Shown one piece after another: positions 49,988-60,108 of a stretch of DNA of 64,000 bases. Source of the DNA: Caulobacter sp. FWC26 (lineage in GTDB: Bacteria > Pseudomonadota > Alphaproteobacteria > Caulobacterales > Caulobacteraceae); the NCBI RefSeq assembly GCF_002742645.2, contig NZ_CP033875.1, forward strand, positions 3,946,001 to 4,010,000, read 5' to 3'. The notes under the pieces are model-generated. The model saw only the letters and a list, made by a program, of their open reading frames with translations. It did not search any database and was not told where the DNA came from. The position numbers were made by a program, and so were the translations under genes. How positions within the stretch are numbered: the first letter of the stretch is position 1; every line of letters begins with the position of its first letter.

Positions 49988-50890
49988 CTAGCCCCCGATC
50001 CGCTGACTAACTCGCACCCAGTCCACCTCCAGCGTCGCCGGCAAGGCGGCTTCGTCGATGCCCTTGGCGTTGAGGCTCTCGGGCCAGCGACCCCCGAAGG
50101 CGAGGTTGATGATCAGGTGAAAGGGCTGGTCGAACGGCGCGGCGCTGGCCGGCTGGCCGTCCCGCTTCCAGTCGCTCGGCGTGGCGCGGACGTACTCTCG
50201 GCCATCCAGGAACCAGACGATCGCCTCGGGCGACCACTCCACCTCATAGACATGGAAGCCGTCGGGCGAGTCCGGCAGCGGCGCGCTGGCGCTGACTTGC
50301 TTGTGGGTCCCGGCCGCGTCGGCGGCGAAGTGGATGGTGCCGAACACGCGGTTCTCGCGGCCGTCCGCGCAGGCCTCGCCCGACGGCGGACACGGGGCGC
50401 CGAGGTTCACCGTCTCCAGGATGTCGATCTCGCCGGACCTGGGCCAGCCGCCATAAAGCGACAGCTCCGGCATCATCCAGATCGCCGGCCAGACGCCCTG
50501 CCCGCCCGGAACCCGCGCGCGCGCCTCGACGCGGCCATAGCGCCAGCTGAACTTGCCCTGGGTGACGATCTTGCCCGAGGCGTAGTGGCCGGTCTTCATC
50601 GGCCCCGTCGGCCCGGCCCACGGGTTGCCTATGCCGCGCGTCTTGCGCTTGATGACCGTCAGCCGCAGCGCGCCGTCCTTCACCGACAGGGTCTCGGGGC
50701 TGACCACGTAGCACTGCCGCTCATCGTTACCGCCGCCGCCGCAGTCGGCCGCCGGCGTCCACTTGGCGGCGTCCAGAGCGGTCCCGTTGAACTCGTCGGA
50801 CCAGACCAGCGTCCAGTCGTCCTGGGCGTGGACCGGTCCGGCCGCCATCAGGACGGCGCAGAGGGCGAGGGCGGCGAGGGGACGTGGCAT
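49988..50890 (-). CDS. Glycoside hydrolase family 16 (beta-glucanase type)
   Basis: 300 residues: signal peptide MPRPLAALALCAVLMAAGPVHA, then WTLVWSDEFNGTALDAAKW, the catalytic EIDILE (nucleophile Glu and acid/base Glu of GH16) near residue 150, and LIINLAFGGRWP. This is the laminarinase/lichenase-like branch that cuts beta-1,3 or 1,3-1,4 glucans. A cysteine-containing CGGGGNDERQCY loop lies near residue 50. It is divergent from rnhB. Confidence 0.92.
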   Translation of the reverse strand: MPRPLAALALCAVLMAAGPVHAQDDWTLVWSDEFNGTALDAAKWTPAADCGGGGNDERQCYVVSPETLSVKDGALRLTVIKRKTRGIGNPWAGPTGPMKTGHYASGKIVTQGKFSWRYGRVEARARVPGGQGVWPAIWMMPELSLYGGWPRSGEIDILETVNLGAPCPPSGEACADGRENRVFGTIHFAADAAGTHKQVSASAPLPDSPDGFHVYEVEWSPEAIVWFLDGREYVRATPSDWKRDGQPASAAPFDQPFHLIINLAFGGRWPESLNAKGIDEAALPATLEVDWVRVSQRIGG

Positions 50891-50975
50891 CGGATGACCC
50901 TAACGGCATCGGCCGAGCCGCTCCACCCGCCCCCGCCACATTCCCATCCGCGCCGAACCGGCCTAAACAGCCGCC

Positions 50976-51611
50976 ATGCCGCCCGGACCCGACATGATGC
51001 TGGAGCTGGCCTGCGGACCGGGGCCGGTCTGCGGGGTGGACGAGGCTGGGCGCGGCCCGTGGGCCGGGCCGGTGAGCGCCGGCGCGGTGATCCTGGATCC
51101 CGACCGCATCCCCAAGGGCCTCAACGACTCCAAGAAGCTCTCGGCCAAGGCCCGCGCAGCCCTCGAAGAAGAAATCAAGGACGTCGCTATCGCCTGGTGC
51201 GTCGGCCTGGCCTCGATCGAGGAGATCGCCAAGCTCAACATCCTGCACGCGGCGGGCCTGGCCATGTGCCGGGCCATCGAGGGCCTGTCGGTTACCCCGG
51301 CCTTCGCGCTCGTGGACGGCAACTACGCCTTCAAGCTGCCCTGCCCGATCAAGACCGTGGTCAAGGGCGACAGCCTATCGTGCTCGATCGCCGCGGCCTC
51401 GATCCTGGCCAAGGAGGCCCGCGACCGGATCATGGTCGAGATGGACGCGCTCTATCCCGGCTACGGCTTCGCCGGCCACAAGGGTTACCACGCGCCGATC
51501 CACGTCGAGGGCCTGCGACGCCTCGGCCCCTCGCCGATCCACCGCCTGGGCTGGGCGCCGGTGAAGGCGGCGCTGGCGGCGACACCGGTCAACGGCGAGC
51601 TAGATCTTTGA
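50976..51611 (+). CDS. rnhB: Ribonuclease HII
   Basis: 211 residues. [20 protein letters not shown] holds the first catalytic Asp and Glu, [12 protein letters not shown] follows, ALVDGNYAF and [22 protein letters not shown] hold the further acidic residues, and YGFAGHKGY is conserved. It removes ribonucleotides and RNA primers from DNA. An alternative Met (50994) would shorten it by six residues. It lies directly upstream of ccrM. Confidence 0.95.
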   Translation: MPPGPDMMLELACGPGPVCGVDEAGRGPWAGPVSAGAVILDPDRIPKGLNDSKKLSAKARAALEEEIKDVAIAWCVGLASIEEIAKLNILHAAGLAMCRAIEGLSVTPAFALVDGNYAFKLPCPIKTVVKGDSLSCSIAAASILAKEARDRIMVEMDALYPGYGFAGHKGYHAPIHVEGLRRLGPSPIHRLGWAPVKAALAATPVNGELDL

Positions 51612-51622
51612 TCGGCCTCGGT

Positions 51623-51646
51623 TTTTGAGTCTGGTCAGACTCAAAA
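51623..51646. terminator. Palindrome after rnhB containing two GANTC sites
   Basis: TTTTGAGTCTG (51623-51633) is mirrored by CAGACTCAAAA (51636-51646) with only a GT at the centre, so it is an almost perfect 11-bp palindrome bounded by T and A runs. It can act as a bidirectional terminator. Each arm carries a CcrM target (51627-51631 and 51638-51642). Confidence 0.6.
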
Positions 51647-51664
51647 GCGCCTGAAGGGCCGTGG

Positions 51665-51722
51665 TTAACGGCCCGCTAACCACGTCTCTCAACACCGGGT
51701 TTACCAGGAAGACTCATGATTC
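51665..51722 (+). promoter_or_regulatory. ccrM promoter region: CtrA box and leader GANTC sites
   Basis: TTAA (51665-51668), seven bases, then CTAAC (51676-51680) matches the CtrA site consensus TTAA-N7-TTAAC with one mismatch. GACTC (51711-51715) and GATTC (51718-51722) lie in the leader, 27-35 bp before the ATG. In C. crescentus, ccrM is known to be activated by CtrA late in the cell cycle and to have GANTC sites in its leader whose methylation affects expression; this region shows the same parts. Confidence 0.85.
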
Positions 51723-51737
51723 CGTTCTCTTTCTTGA

Positions 51738-52826
<1,089 letters not shown>

Positions 52827-52885
52827 GGTGTTATTTCCGAGACCGGGACTTGTCCTCACCGGAAAGCGGCGCATATGGTTTGAGC

Positions 52886-53068
52886 ATGAGCAAGAGCAAT
52901 CGCATTTTGGCGAACGGGGCCTTTGTGAGCGTCGGGCCAACCGGCGCGAAAAGTGGCAGCGTTTTGCAACAAATTCGCCGCCCTGACGGCAGCAAGGTCA
53001 CTGGACTGAGCCGCGAAACGTATGATCGAGCGCTGTCGAGCGCCAAATCAGTGCTCTCCAAGAAGTAG
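52886..53068 (+). CDS. 60-aa orphan protein
   Basis: ATG 52886 opens a 60-residue basic protein (MSKSNRILANGAFVSVGPTG...SAKSVLSKK). It is rich in Ser, Lys and Arg, lacks hydrophobic helices and begins without a clear Shine-Dalgarno. Its stop lies 7 bp before the next ATG, so the two form a small operon. GC content is visibly lower than in flanking ccrM and mutY. No family is recognised. The small basic protein followed by a membrane protein is also the format of some two-gene toxin-antitoxin or defence modules, but nothing else supports that. Confidence 0.6.
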   Translation: MSKSNRILANGAFVSVGPTGAKSGSVLQQIRRPDGSKVTGLSRETYDRALSSAKSVLSKK

Positions 53069-53075
53069 CATCTTC

Positions 53076-53513
53076 ATGGCGTCGACCGAATACAATCCGG
53101 TCTTCGACAACCTTGTCCAGGCACCTGACGACATCGAAGGCTTCATCGCCTACGGACTCTACAAGCAGGCCAAACGTGAGTGGTTGCTGGAGCATCAGGC
53201 GCGCGAGGGCAAATCGCCTTCGCCGTCGGAACTTCGCGCATTTTCCCGCCAATGGTCTCCGACCACGCTGCAAGCGTTTAGAGAGACCGCTGAAAGCGCG
53301 CTCTCGGCCTATGCACAGAGTGTGCTCGAAGATCAGACGCCCTCTATCCAGCGCGACGCATTACTGCACGGCCGCCCTCTTTGGAAAGATGTCTTGATCG
53401 GCGTTGTCTCGGCTCTGAGCTACTCCGTGATATTGGTAATCGCCGCCTTCCTGCTGAAGATTTTCGGTAACGACTTCATGGATGCCGTCACGGCCATCCG
53501 AGGCAAACAGTAG
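53076..53513 (+). CDS. Orphan protein with one C-terminal TM helix
   Basis: 145 residues. The first 105 are soluble and largely helical (FIAYGLYKQAKREWLLEHQAREG, FRETAESALSAYAQSVLEDQ). A single hydrophobic helix follows near residues 112-133 (VLIGVVSALSYSVILVIAAF), and the end is polar (AVTAIRGKQ). This could be a tail-anchored or single-pass membrane protein. It follows the 60-aa gene after 7 bp and converges with mutY 3 bp from its stop. Lower GC than neighbours. Confidence 0.65.
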   Translation: MASTEYNPVFDNLVQAPDDIEGFIAYGLYKQAKREWLLEHQAREGKSPSPSELRAFSRQWSPTTLQAFRETAESALSAYAQSVLEDQTPSIQRDALLHGRPLWKDVLIGVVSALSYSVILVIAAFLLKIFGNDFMDAVTAIRGKQ

Positions 53514-53516
53514 ACT

Positions 53517-54581
53517 TCAGAGCAGCCGTTCGGCCGCTCGCGCCGCCTTCAAAAACACGCTCGGCAAGGCGCCAAGCCCCTCGCGCGGCGTCCAGACGAA
53601 ATCGCCGGCGTTGGCGCCGCCATTGTTCTCCTTGGCCGCCGCGAACACCCGCAAGGTCAGGGAAAAGTGCGTGAAGACGTGCTCGACCGCGCCGAGGTCG
53701 CGCCAGGCGGCGGCGACGGGCGCGGCGGCGATCACTTCCGCATCTGACCACGTGTTGGCGCGCCATTCCGACGTCGGCAAGCCCAGCATCCCGCCTAGCA
53801 AGCCCTTCGGCGGGCGGCGGACCAAAGCGACCTCATCGCCGCGCGTCAGCACATAGGCCACGCCATAGCGGCGCGGACGATCGGCCTTCTTGGTCTTCCT
53901 CGGATAGGTCTCGGGCGCGCCGCCCTGATAAGCCGCGCACCAGGCGGAGATGGGGCAGCGGTCGCAGAGCGGTCCCTTGGGCTTGCAGACGGTGGCGCCC
54001 AGGTCCATCAGCGCCTGGGCCCAGTCCCCGGGTCGATCGTCGGTAACGAGGTCGCCGGCCAGGGCCTTCAGCTCGGGCTTGGCGTCGGGGAGCGGCGTCT
54101 CCACCGCGAACAGCCGCGACATCACCCGCTCGACATTACCGTCGACGACATTGGCGGCGCGGTCGAAGGCGATCGCGGCCACGGCGGCGGCGGTGTAGGC
54201 GCCCACGCCCGGCAGGGCGCGCAAGGCCTCCTCGGTGTCGGGAAAGACGCCGCCGTGATCGTGGGCGACGGCCCGCGCGCAGGCCAGCAGGTTGCGGGCG
54301 CGGGCGTAGTAGCCAAGCCCCGCCCAGGCGGCCATCAGGTCGCCGTCCTCCACGGCCGCCAGGTCCGAGACCGTCGGCCAACGCTGAGTGAAGCTCAGGA
54401 AATAGGGCGTGGCGTGCGGCACGGTGGTCTGCTGCAGCATCACCTCCGACAGCCATACGCGGTAGGGATCGCTGCGCACGCCCGCGCGGCGGTCGGCAGG
54501 ACCGATCCGCCAGGCCAGATCGCGCGCCTGGGCGTCGTACCAGGCCAGCAGGGCCGAGCGGAGAGCGTCGCGGTCTTTCAT
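53517..54581 (-). CDS. mutY: A/G-specific adenine glycosylase MutY
   Basis: 354 residues. VMLQQTTVPHATPYF and the helix-hairpin-helix LPGVGAYTAAAVAAIAF with catalytic Asp in VVDGNVERVMSR are present. The four-Cys Fe-S motif is CKPKGPLCDRCPISAWC (C-x6-C-x2-C-x5-C), and a Nudix-like C-terminal 8-oxoG recognition domain follows (RRPPKGLLGGMLGLP). It removes A paired with 8-oxoG. The ATG lies close behind GAAGGGGC. Confidence 0.94.
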   Translation of the reverse strand: MKDRDALRSALLAWYDAQARDLAWRIGPADRRAGVRSDPYRVWLSEVMLQQTTVPHATPYFLSFTQRWPTVSDLAAVEDGDLMAAWAGLGYYARARNLLACARAVAHDHGGVFPDTEEALRALPGVGAYTAAAVAAIAFDRAANVVDGNVERVMSRLFAVETPLPDAKPELKALAGDLVTDDRPGDWAQALMDLGATVCKPKGPLCDRCPISAWCAAYQGGAPETYPRKTKKADRPRRYGVAYVLTRGDEVALVRRPPKGLLGGMLGLPTSEWRANTWSDAEVIAAAPVAAAWRDLGAVEHVFTHFSLTLRVFAAAKENNGGANAGDFVWTPREGLGALPSVFLKAARAAERLL

Positions 54582-54628
54582 GCCCCTTCGCCTACCGCGA
54601 ACTGACCACGCCATGCTAGTTTCCTCGC

Positions 54629-55168
54629 ATGCGTCGCCCCCTGCCCACGCCGGAAGAAGCCATCGCGATCCTGCGCAGCAAGCGGACCAAGCCCCAGCGC
54701 CGTCCGCCGCCGCCGGCCGGCAAGAATCTAGCGCCGTTGCTGAAGGACCTGGAAGACCGCTTCGGCAAGGGTCCCGCCGCTCTGCAGGCGCGCTGGAAGG
54801 AGATCGTCGGCGACACCCTGGCGCGCCGCACCGAGCCAGTCCGCATCATCAAGGGTCGCAACGGCGAAGGCGGAGCGCTGGAGTTGCGGGTCGACGGGCC
54901 CGTGGCCTCGCTGATCCAGCACCAGGCGCCGCAGATCACCGCACGGCTCGACATGCTGCTGGGCAAGGGCGTGGTCACCCGCCTACGCATCGTGCAGGGC
55001 CCGGTCAAGGCGCCCGCCGCCGCGCCGTCCACGCGCCTGCGCCGTAAGCCGCCGCTGGACGCGGCGCTGGAAAAGCAGCTGGCCGACAGTCTGGCCGAAC
55101 AGCCTGACGGGGCGCTAAAGCAAGCGCTGCTGAAGCTGGGTCGCGGGGTTCTTTCCTCCGAGCGCTAG
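54629..55168 (+). CDS. DUF721 (DciA-like) protein
   Basis: 179 residues. The DUF721 core KDLEDRFGKGPAALQARWKEIVGDTLARRTEPVRI, cut here into its key pieces GPAALQARWKEIVG and LARRTEPV, is followed by LELRVDGPVASLIQHQAPQI and a basic C-terminus. In other bacteria DciA loads the replicative helicase DnaB; the Caulobacter homologue is expected to do the same. It is divergent from mutY, and precedes the DsbA pair. Confidence 0.87.
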   Translation: MRRPLPTPEEAIAILRSKRTKPQRRPPPPAGKNLAPLLKDLEDRFGKGPAALQARWKEIVGDTLARRTEPVRIIKGRNGEGGALELRVDGPVASLIQHQAPQITARLDMLLGKGVVTRLRIVQGPVKAPAAAPSTRLRRKPPLDAALEKQLADSLAEQPDGALKQALLKLGRGVLSSER

Positions 55169-55293
55169 AGGCCGGATCGGACCATTGACAAGGACGGCTG
55201 GCTCACGCTCTTGGAGCCGTCACGGTTGCGCCTTTTTCGCTGCCTAACGAGAATCGGGTTTAACCTCTCCAACGACCGCCAAGGGGCCATTTC

Positions 55294-55908
55294 ATGCGTT
55301 CGCTGATCAGCCGAGTCACCATCGTCGCCGCCCTCGCGGCCAGCCTCGCAGCCTGCTCGCCCAAGAGCACGGCGGTCACGGCCGAGGACATGGTCCTGGG
55401 TGATCCGAACGCCAAGGTCACGGTCATCGAGTACGCCTCGGTCGCGTGCCCGCACTGCGCCGACTGGAACGCCGAAGTCTTCCCGGCCTTCAAGGCCAAG
55501 TACATCGACACCGGCAAGGTCAAGTACGTCCACCGCGACGCCCTGACCGGCGAACCGCGCCTGGCCAACGCCGGCGCCATGCTGGCCCGCTGCGCCGGTA
55601 AGGATAAGTACTTCCAGGTCACCGAGGCGCTGTACCGCGCCCAGCGCAACATCTTCACCAGCGGCGACATCCGCGGCGAGCTGCTGACCATCGCCCAGGC
55701 CGCCGGCATGAACGAAGCCCAGTTCAACGCCTGCCTCAGCGACGAGAACGCCGCCAAGTCGGCCGAGCGCATCGAGAAGATGATGTCGGACAACAACATC
55801 CGCGGCACCCCGACCTTCGAGGTCAACGGCAAGCGCCTGGGCGGCGAAGAGGGCGGCGAGCAGACGCTGGCCCAGCTGGACGCCGCCATCGCGGAAGCCT
55901 CAAAGTAA
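55294..55908 (+). CDS. DsbA-like thioredoxin-fold lipoprotein
   Basis: 204 residues. A lipoprotein signal is visible (SLISRVTIVAALAASLAAC with the lipobox Cys at about residue 19). The thioredoxin-type CPHC lies in SVACPHCADWNAE near residue 52, and the cis-Pro region is in RGTPTFEVNGKRLGG. It probably acts as a periplasmic, membrane-tethered disulphide oxidoreductase. It overlaps the next gene by TAATG. Confidence 0.9.
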   Translation: MRSLISRVTIVAALAASLAACSPKSTAVTAEDMVLGDPNAKVTVIEYASVACPHCADWNAEVFPAFKAKYIDTGKVKYVHRDALTGEPRLANAGAMLARCAGKDKYFQVTEALYRAQRNIFTSGDIRGELLTIAQAAGMNEAQFNACLSDENAAKSAERIEKMMSDNNIRGTPTFEVNGKRLGGEEGGEQTLAQLDAAIAEASK

Positions 55909-56516
55909 TGGCGTTCGACCGGCGCATCCTGATCGCTGGCGGCCTCGCCCTCGCGGCGGGGCCTTCCGTCGGGCGCGCCCGGTCGCTGCCGCCCGCGCCC
56001 GGCGACATGGTGCTGGGCGCGGCGACCGCGCCCGTCCAGTTCGTGGTCTACGCCTCGGCCAGCTGCAATCACTGCGCCCACTGGTGGACCACCGAGCTGC
56101 CAGCGATCCGCAAGGCCTTTATCGACACCGGCAAGGTGCGCCTCGTTTTCCGCGAGTTCCTGACCCCGCCCAACGAGTTCGCCGCCGCCGGCTTCCTGCT
56201 GGCCCGACGCATCCCGGGCAAGTACTTCGAGGTCCTCTCGACGATCTTCCAGAAGCAGGCGTCGATCTATGAAAGCGGACGCCTGTGGGAAGGCCTGCTG
56301 GCGATCGCCCAGCAATACGGCCTGACCGAGGCTCAGTTCTCCGCCGCCATGAACGACACCAAGGCGCTGGAGGGGGTCAATACGCGCTTCCGCCGGGCCA
56401 TCGGCGAGGACCAGGTCGAAGTCACGCCCACCTTCTTCGTCAACGGCGCGCCCTATGAGGGCGAGGCCGATATCGCGACGCTGTCCAAGGTCTTCGCCCT
56501 GGCGGCGAAGGGCTAG
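55908..56516 (+). CDS. DsbA-like thioredoxin-fold protein, second copy
   Basis: 202 residues. The N-terminus MAFDRRILIAGGLALAAGPS carries an RR followed by a hydrophobic helix, compatible with twin-Arg or Sec export, and no lipobox. The redox motif is CNHC in SASCNHCAHWW rather than the CPHC of its neighbour. The cis-Pro region is VTPTFFVNGAPYEG. Shared segments with the upstream gene (GDMVLG, FIDTGKVR) show they are tandem paralogues with divergent active sites. Confidence 0.88.
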   Translation: MAFDRRILIAGGLALAAGPSVGRARSLPPAPGDMVLGAATAPVQFVVYASASCNHCAHWWTTELPAIRKAFIDTGKVRLVFREFLTPPNEFAAAGFLLARRIPGKYFEVLSTIFQKQASIYESGRLWEGLLAIAQQYGLTEAQFSAAMNDTKALEGVNTRFRRAIGEDQVEVTPTFFVNGAPYEGEADIATLSKVFALAAKG

Positions 56517-56537
56517 GGATCGGAAGGGACCGCCTCC

Positions 56538-59500
56538 GTGCAGTTCCAGCGCCTCCGCCTCTCGGGCTTCAAGTCCTTCGTCGAACCCACCGAGTTCCGG
56601 ATCGAACCGGGGCTGACCGGCATCGTCGGCCCGAACGGCTGCGGCAAGTCCAACCTGCTGGAAGCCCTACGCTGGGTGATGGGCGCCAACTCCGCCAAGG
56701 CGATGCGCGCCGGGGGCATGGACGACGTAATCTTCGCCGGCAGCGGCGCGCGCCCAGCTCGCAACCACGCCGACGTCACCCTGACCATCGACAACACCGA
56801 CCGCACCGCGCCAGCCCAGTTCAATGACGATCCCGTGCTGGAGGTCGTCCGGCGGATCGATCGCGGCGAAGGGTCGACCTACCGGATCAACGGCCGCGAG
56901 GTGCGGGCGCGCGACGTCCAGCTGCTGTTTGCCGACGCCTCCACCGGCGCCAACTCGCCGGCCCTGGTGCGTCAGGGCCAGATCAGCGAGCTGATCGGCG
57001 CCAAGCCGCAGAACCGCCGCCGCATCCTGGAAGAGGCCGCCGGGGTCTCAGGCCTGCACACGCGCCGTCACGAGGCCGAGCTGCGCCTGCGCGCGGCCGA
57101 GACCAATCTCTCACGCCTGGAAGACGTGGCTCGTGAGTTGGAGACCGCGCTGAACCGGCTTCGCCGTGAGGCGCGGCAGGCAGAGAAGTACAAGCGCCTG
57201 TCGGCCGAGATCCGCGCCGTGCAGGGCGCGGTGCTCTACGCGCGCTGGACCGAGGCCCGCGACCACCTGGAGCGCACCACCAGCGAAGCGACGGCCGCCG
57301 CGCGTCTGGTCGAGGAGACCGCCCGCGCCAGCGCTGCGGCCCAGCTGGCGATCACCGAGGCCGAGGCGGCCATGCCGCCGCTGCGCGAAGAGGCCACGAT
57401 CGCCCAGGCCATCCTCGGCCAGTTGGCGATCCAGAAGGACCGCGCCGAACGCGAGGCCGAGGCCGCCGCCGCCGAGTTCGAGCGTCTGTCTAACGACTTG
57501 GCCCGCATCGACGCCGACCGCGCCCGTGAGGCGCAGGCCAAGGACGACGCCGCAGCCGCCCTCGCCCGCATCGAGCCTGAGCTGGCAGAGGTCCGCGCCC
57601 TGGTCGCCGCCGCGCCGGAGCGGGGTCCGGAGTTGGCCGCCGCCGCCAAGGCCGCCGAGGAGGCGCGCGCCGCCGCTGAGGCCGCCGTCGAGCAGCTGGC
57701 CGCTCGCGTCGCCGCCGAAGAAGCCCAGGGCCGCGCCGCCGCCGCGCGCCTCTCCGAGGCCGAGGCCCGCGCCAACCGCACCAACCGCGCCCTGGATCAA
57801 GCCCGCGCCGAGCGCGCCGCCGTCGGTCCCGAGGTCGACCCGGCCGCCGCCGACGCGCGCCAGCGCTTCGCCAACGCCGAGGCCGCCCTCGCCGCCGCCC
57901 GAACCGCGCTGGAGGAGGCCGAAACCGCCCGCGTGAAGGCCGCCGAGCAGGAGGCCCAGGCCCGTCAACTGGCGCGCAGCGTCGAGGACCAGCTGGGTCG
58001 GCTGCGGACCGAGGCGCGAGGCCTGGCGCAGCTGACCGCGCCGCGCACCAAGAGCGGCCACGCGCCGGCGCTGGACAGCGTCGCGCCCGACAAGGGCTAT
58101 GGCGCGGCCCTGGCTGCGGCCTTGGGGGATGATCTCGACGCGGCGCTCGATCCGAAGGCGCCCTCGTACTGGGGCGGCGCCGAGGCGCCCGCGCCGGTCT
58201 GGCCCGAGGGCGCCGAGCCCCTGGCGCCGCTGGTCAAGGCCCCGCCGGCCCTGGCCGCCCGCCTCTCGCATGTGGCCGTAGTCACCCGGGCCAATGGCGA
58301 TCGGCTGCAGAAAGCACTCAAGCCCGGCATGCGCCTGGTCTCGAAGGACGGCGACCTGTGGCGCTGGGACGGTTTCGTCGCCCGCGCCGACGCGCCGCGC
58401 CCCGCCGCCGTCCGGCTGGAGCAGCGCACGCGCCTGGCCGAGGTCGAGGCCGAGATCGACGTCATGGCGCCCCGCGCCGAGGCCACCACCATCGCCCTGA
58501 AATCGGCCGCTGATCGCCTGCGCGCGGCCGAAGAGCTGCTGCGCGACAAGCGGCGCGGCCCGCCCGACGCCGAGCGCCTCTTGACCCAGGCCCGTGAGCA
58601 GGTCGCCAAGTTCGAACGCGAACAGGCCCTGCGCGCGGCCCGCGCCCAGTCCCTCGACGACACCATCGCCCGCTTCGAGGCCGAGAAGGTCGAGGCCGAC
58701 GCCGCTCTCGCCCAAGCCCAAGAGGCCCACGCCGCCGCCCGGACCTCGGGCGACCTGCAACCGCAGCTCACTCAGGCGCGGCAGGCCGCAGCCCAGGCGC
58801 GCGAGGCCGCCAGCGCCGCGCGCACGGCCCTGGATGTCGAGACCCGCGAGCGCGCCGGCCGCCAGCGCCGCCTGGAAAGCCTGGACCGCGACCGCGCCGA
58901 CTGGAGCAAGCGCGCCGAGGCCGCCGCTAAGCGAGCCGAAGCTCTGGAAGGCGATCGGGTGAAAGCCGCCGCCGCCCTCGAGGCCGCCCGCGAGGCGCCG
59001 ACCGCCCTGCAGGAAAAGCTGGTGGCGCTGCTCGACGAGTTCGCCGCCGCCGAGGCGCGCCGCGCCAAAGCCAGCGACGCCCTGGAGGCCGCCGAGACCA
59101 CGCGCCTGAACGCCGACCGCGCCGCGCGCGCCGCCGAACAGGCCGCCGGCGAGGCCCGTGAGAAGCGCGCGGCGCTGGTCGCGCATCTGGACGGCGCCCG
59201 CCAGCGCTTCGCCGAGGTCGCCTCGGCCATCCGTGAACAGGCCCGCATGGAGCCCGAGGAACTGGGCCGACACGTCGCGGGCGAGGCGGTGGCCGTGCCG
59301 AAGGACGCCGCCGGCGTCGAGGCCCACCTGTTCGCCCTGGAGCGCGAGCGCGACTCGATCGGCCCGGTGAACCTGCGCGCCGAGGAGGAGGCGCAGGAAT
59401 ATGCCGGCCGCCTGGAGACGATGCGGGTCGAGCGGGCCGACCTCTCGGGCGCGGTGACCAAGCTACGCGCCGGCATCGAGGAACTAAACGCCGAAGGCCG

Positions 59501-59981
59501 CGAGCGCCTGCTGGCCGCGTTCGACGTGATCAACGCCAACTTCCAGACCCTCTTCCAAGCGCTGTTTGGCGGCGGTCAGGCCGAGCTGAAGCTGATCGAG
59601 AGCGACGATCCGCTCGAGGCGGGGCTGGAGATCTTCGCCTGCCCGCCGGGCAAGCGCATGGCCAGCATGAGCCTGATGAGCGGCGGCGAGCAGGCCCTGA
59701 CCGCCAGCGCCCTGATCTTCGGCGTGTTCCTGGCCAATCCGGCCCCGATCTGCGTGCTGGACGAAGTGGACGCGCCGCTCGATGACGCCAATGTCGATCG
59801 CTACTGCAACATGCTAGACGAGATGCGTCGCCGCACCCAGACGCGCTTCATCGCCATCACCCACAACCCTGTGACCATGAGCCGGATGGACCGCCTGTTC
59901 GGCGTGACCATGGCCGAGCGCGGCGTGAGCCAGCTGGTCAGCGTGGACCTGAGCACGGCGGAAAAGCTGGTGGCGGCTTAG
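56538..59981 (+). CDS. smc: Chromosome segregation protein SMC
   Basis: 1147 residues from a GTG behind GGAAGGGA. The N-terminal ATPase half has [21 protein letters not shown] (Walker A). Two long Ala/Glu/Arg-rich coiled-coil arms flank a hinge around residues 500-630 ([20 protein letters not shown] is its start). The C-terminal half has [18 protein letters not shown] (ABC signature) and [16 protein letters not shown] (Walker B and D loop). It forms the V-shaped condensin dimer for chromosome organisation. It lies 21 bp after the DsbA pair. Confidence 0.96.
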   Translation: MQFQRLRLSGFKSFVEPTEFRIEPGLTGIVGPNGCGKSNLLEALRWVMGANSAKAMRAGGMDDVIFAGSGARPARNHADVTLTIDNTDRTAPAQFNDDPVLEVVRRIDRGEGSTYRINGREVRARDVQLLFADASTGANSPALVRQGQISELIGAKPQNRRRILEEAAGVSGLHTRRHEAELRLRAAETNLSRLEDVARELETALNRLRREARQAEKYKRLSAEIRAVQGAVLYARWTEARDHLERTTSEATAAARLVEETARASAAAQLAITEAEAAMPPLREEATIAQAILGQLAIQKDRAEREAEAAAAEFERLSNDLARIDADRAREAQAKDDAAAALARIEPELAEVRALVAAAPERGPELAAAAKAAEEARAAAEAAVEQLAARVAAEEAQGRAAAARLSEAEARANRTNRALDQARAERAAVGPEVDPAAADARQRFANAEAALAAARTALEEAETARVKAAEQEAQARQLARSVEDQLGRLRTEARGLAQLTAPRTKSGHAPALDSVAPDKGYGAALAAALGDDLDAALDPKAPSYWGGAEAPAPVWPEGAEPLAPLVKAPPALAARLSHVAVVTRANGDRLQKALKPGMRLVSKDGDLWRWDGFVARADAPRPAAVRLEQRTRLAEVEAEIDVMAPRAEATTIALKSAADRLRAAEELLRDKRRGPPDAERLLTQAREQVAKFEREQALRAARAQSLDDTIARFEAEKVEADAALAQAQEAHAAARTSGDLQPQLTQARQAAAQAREAASAARTALDVETRERAGRQRRLESLDRDRADWSKRAEAAAKRAEALEGDRVKAAAALEAAREAPTALQEKLVALLDEFAAAEARRAKASDALEAAETTRLNADRAARAAEQAAGEAREKRAALVAHLDGARQRFAEVASAIREQARMEPEELGRHVAGEAVAVPKDAAGVEAHLFALERERDSIGPVNLRAEEEAQEYAGRLETMRVERADLSGAVTKLRAGIEELNAEGRERLLAAFDVINANFQTLFQALFGGGQAELKLIESDDPLEAGLEIFACPPGKRMASMSLMSGGEQALTASALIFGVFLANPAPICVLDEVDAPLDDANVDRYCNMLDEMRRRTQTRFIAITHNPVTMSRMDRLFGVTMAERGVSQLVSVDLSTAEKLVAA

Positions 59982-59992
59982 GCCGCCCACTT

Positions 59993-60094
59993 GCCCCCTC
60001 CGCGCTTCGCGCTCCTCCCCCGGAGGGGGAAGAAGGATCACCTTCCGCCCGCCTTTGGGGGCGGACGATCCGCGAAGCGGATCAGGTGGGGGGA
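59993..60094. repeat. Pyrimidine/purine palindromic repeat after smc
   Basis: CCCCCTCCGCGCTTCGCGC opens an element with CTCCCCC/GGGGGAG arms, then a CGCCCGCC...GGGGGCGG pair, and a GATCCGCGAAGCGGATC palindrome, ending GGTGGGGGGA. It resembles other intergenic elements here and may double as a terminator for smc and the convergent TauE gene. No T tract was seen. Confidence 0.7.
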
Positions 60095-60108
60095 GCCTCA
60101 GCCCCTGG

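Noticed and set aside
57111..59327. 738-aa minus-strand frame opposite smc
   Set aside because: Gly-rich mirror of the coiled-coil arms of smc; no ribosome site or domain.
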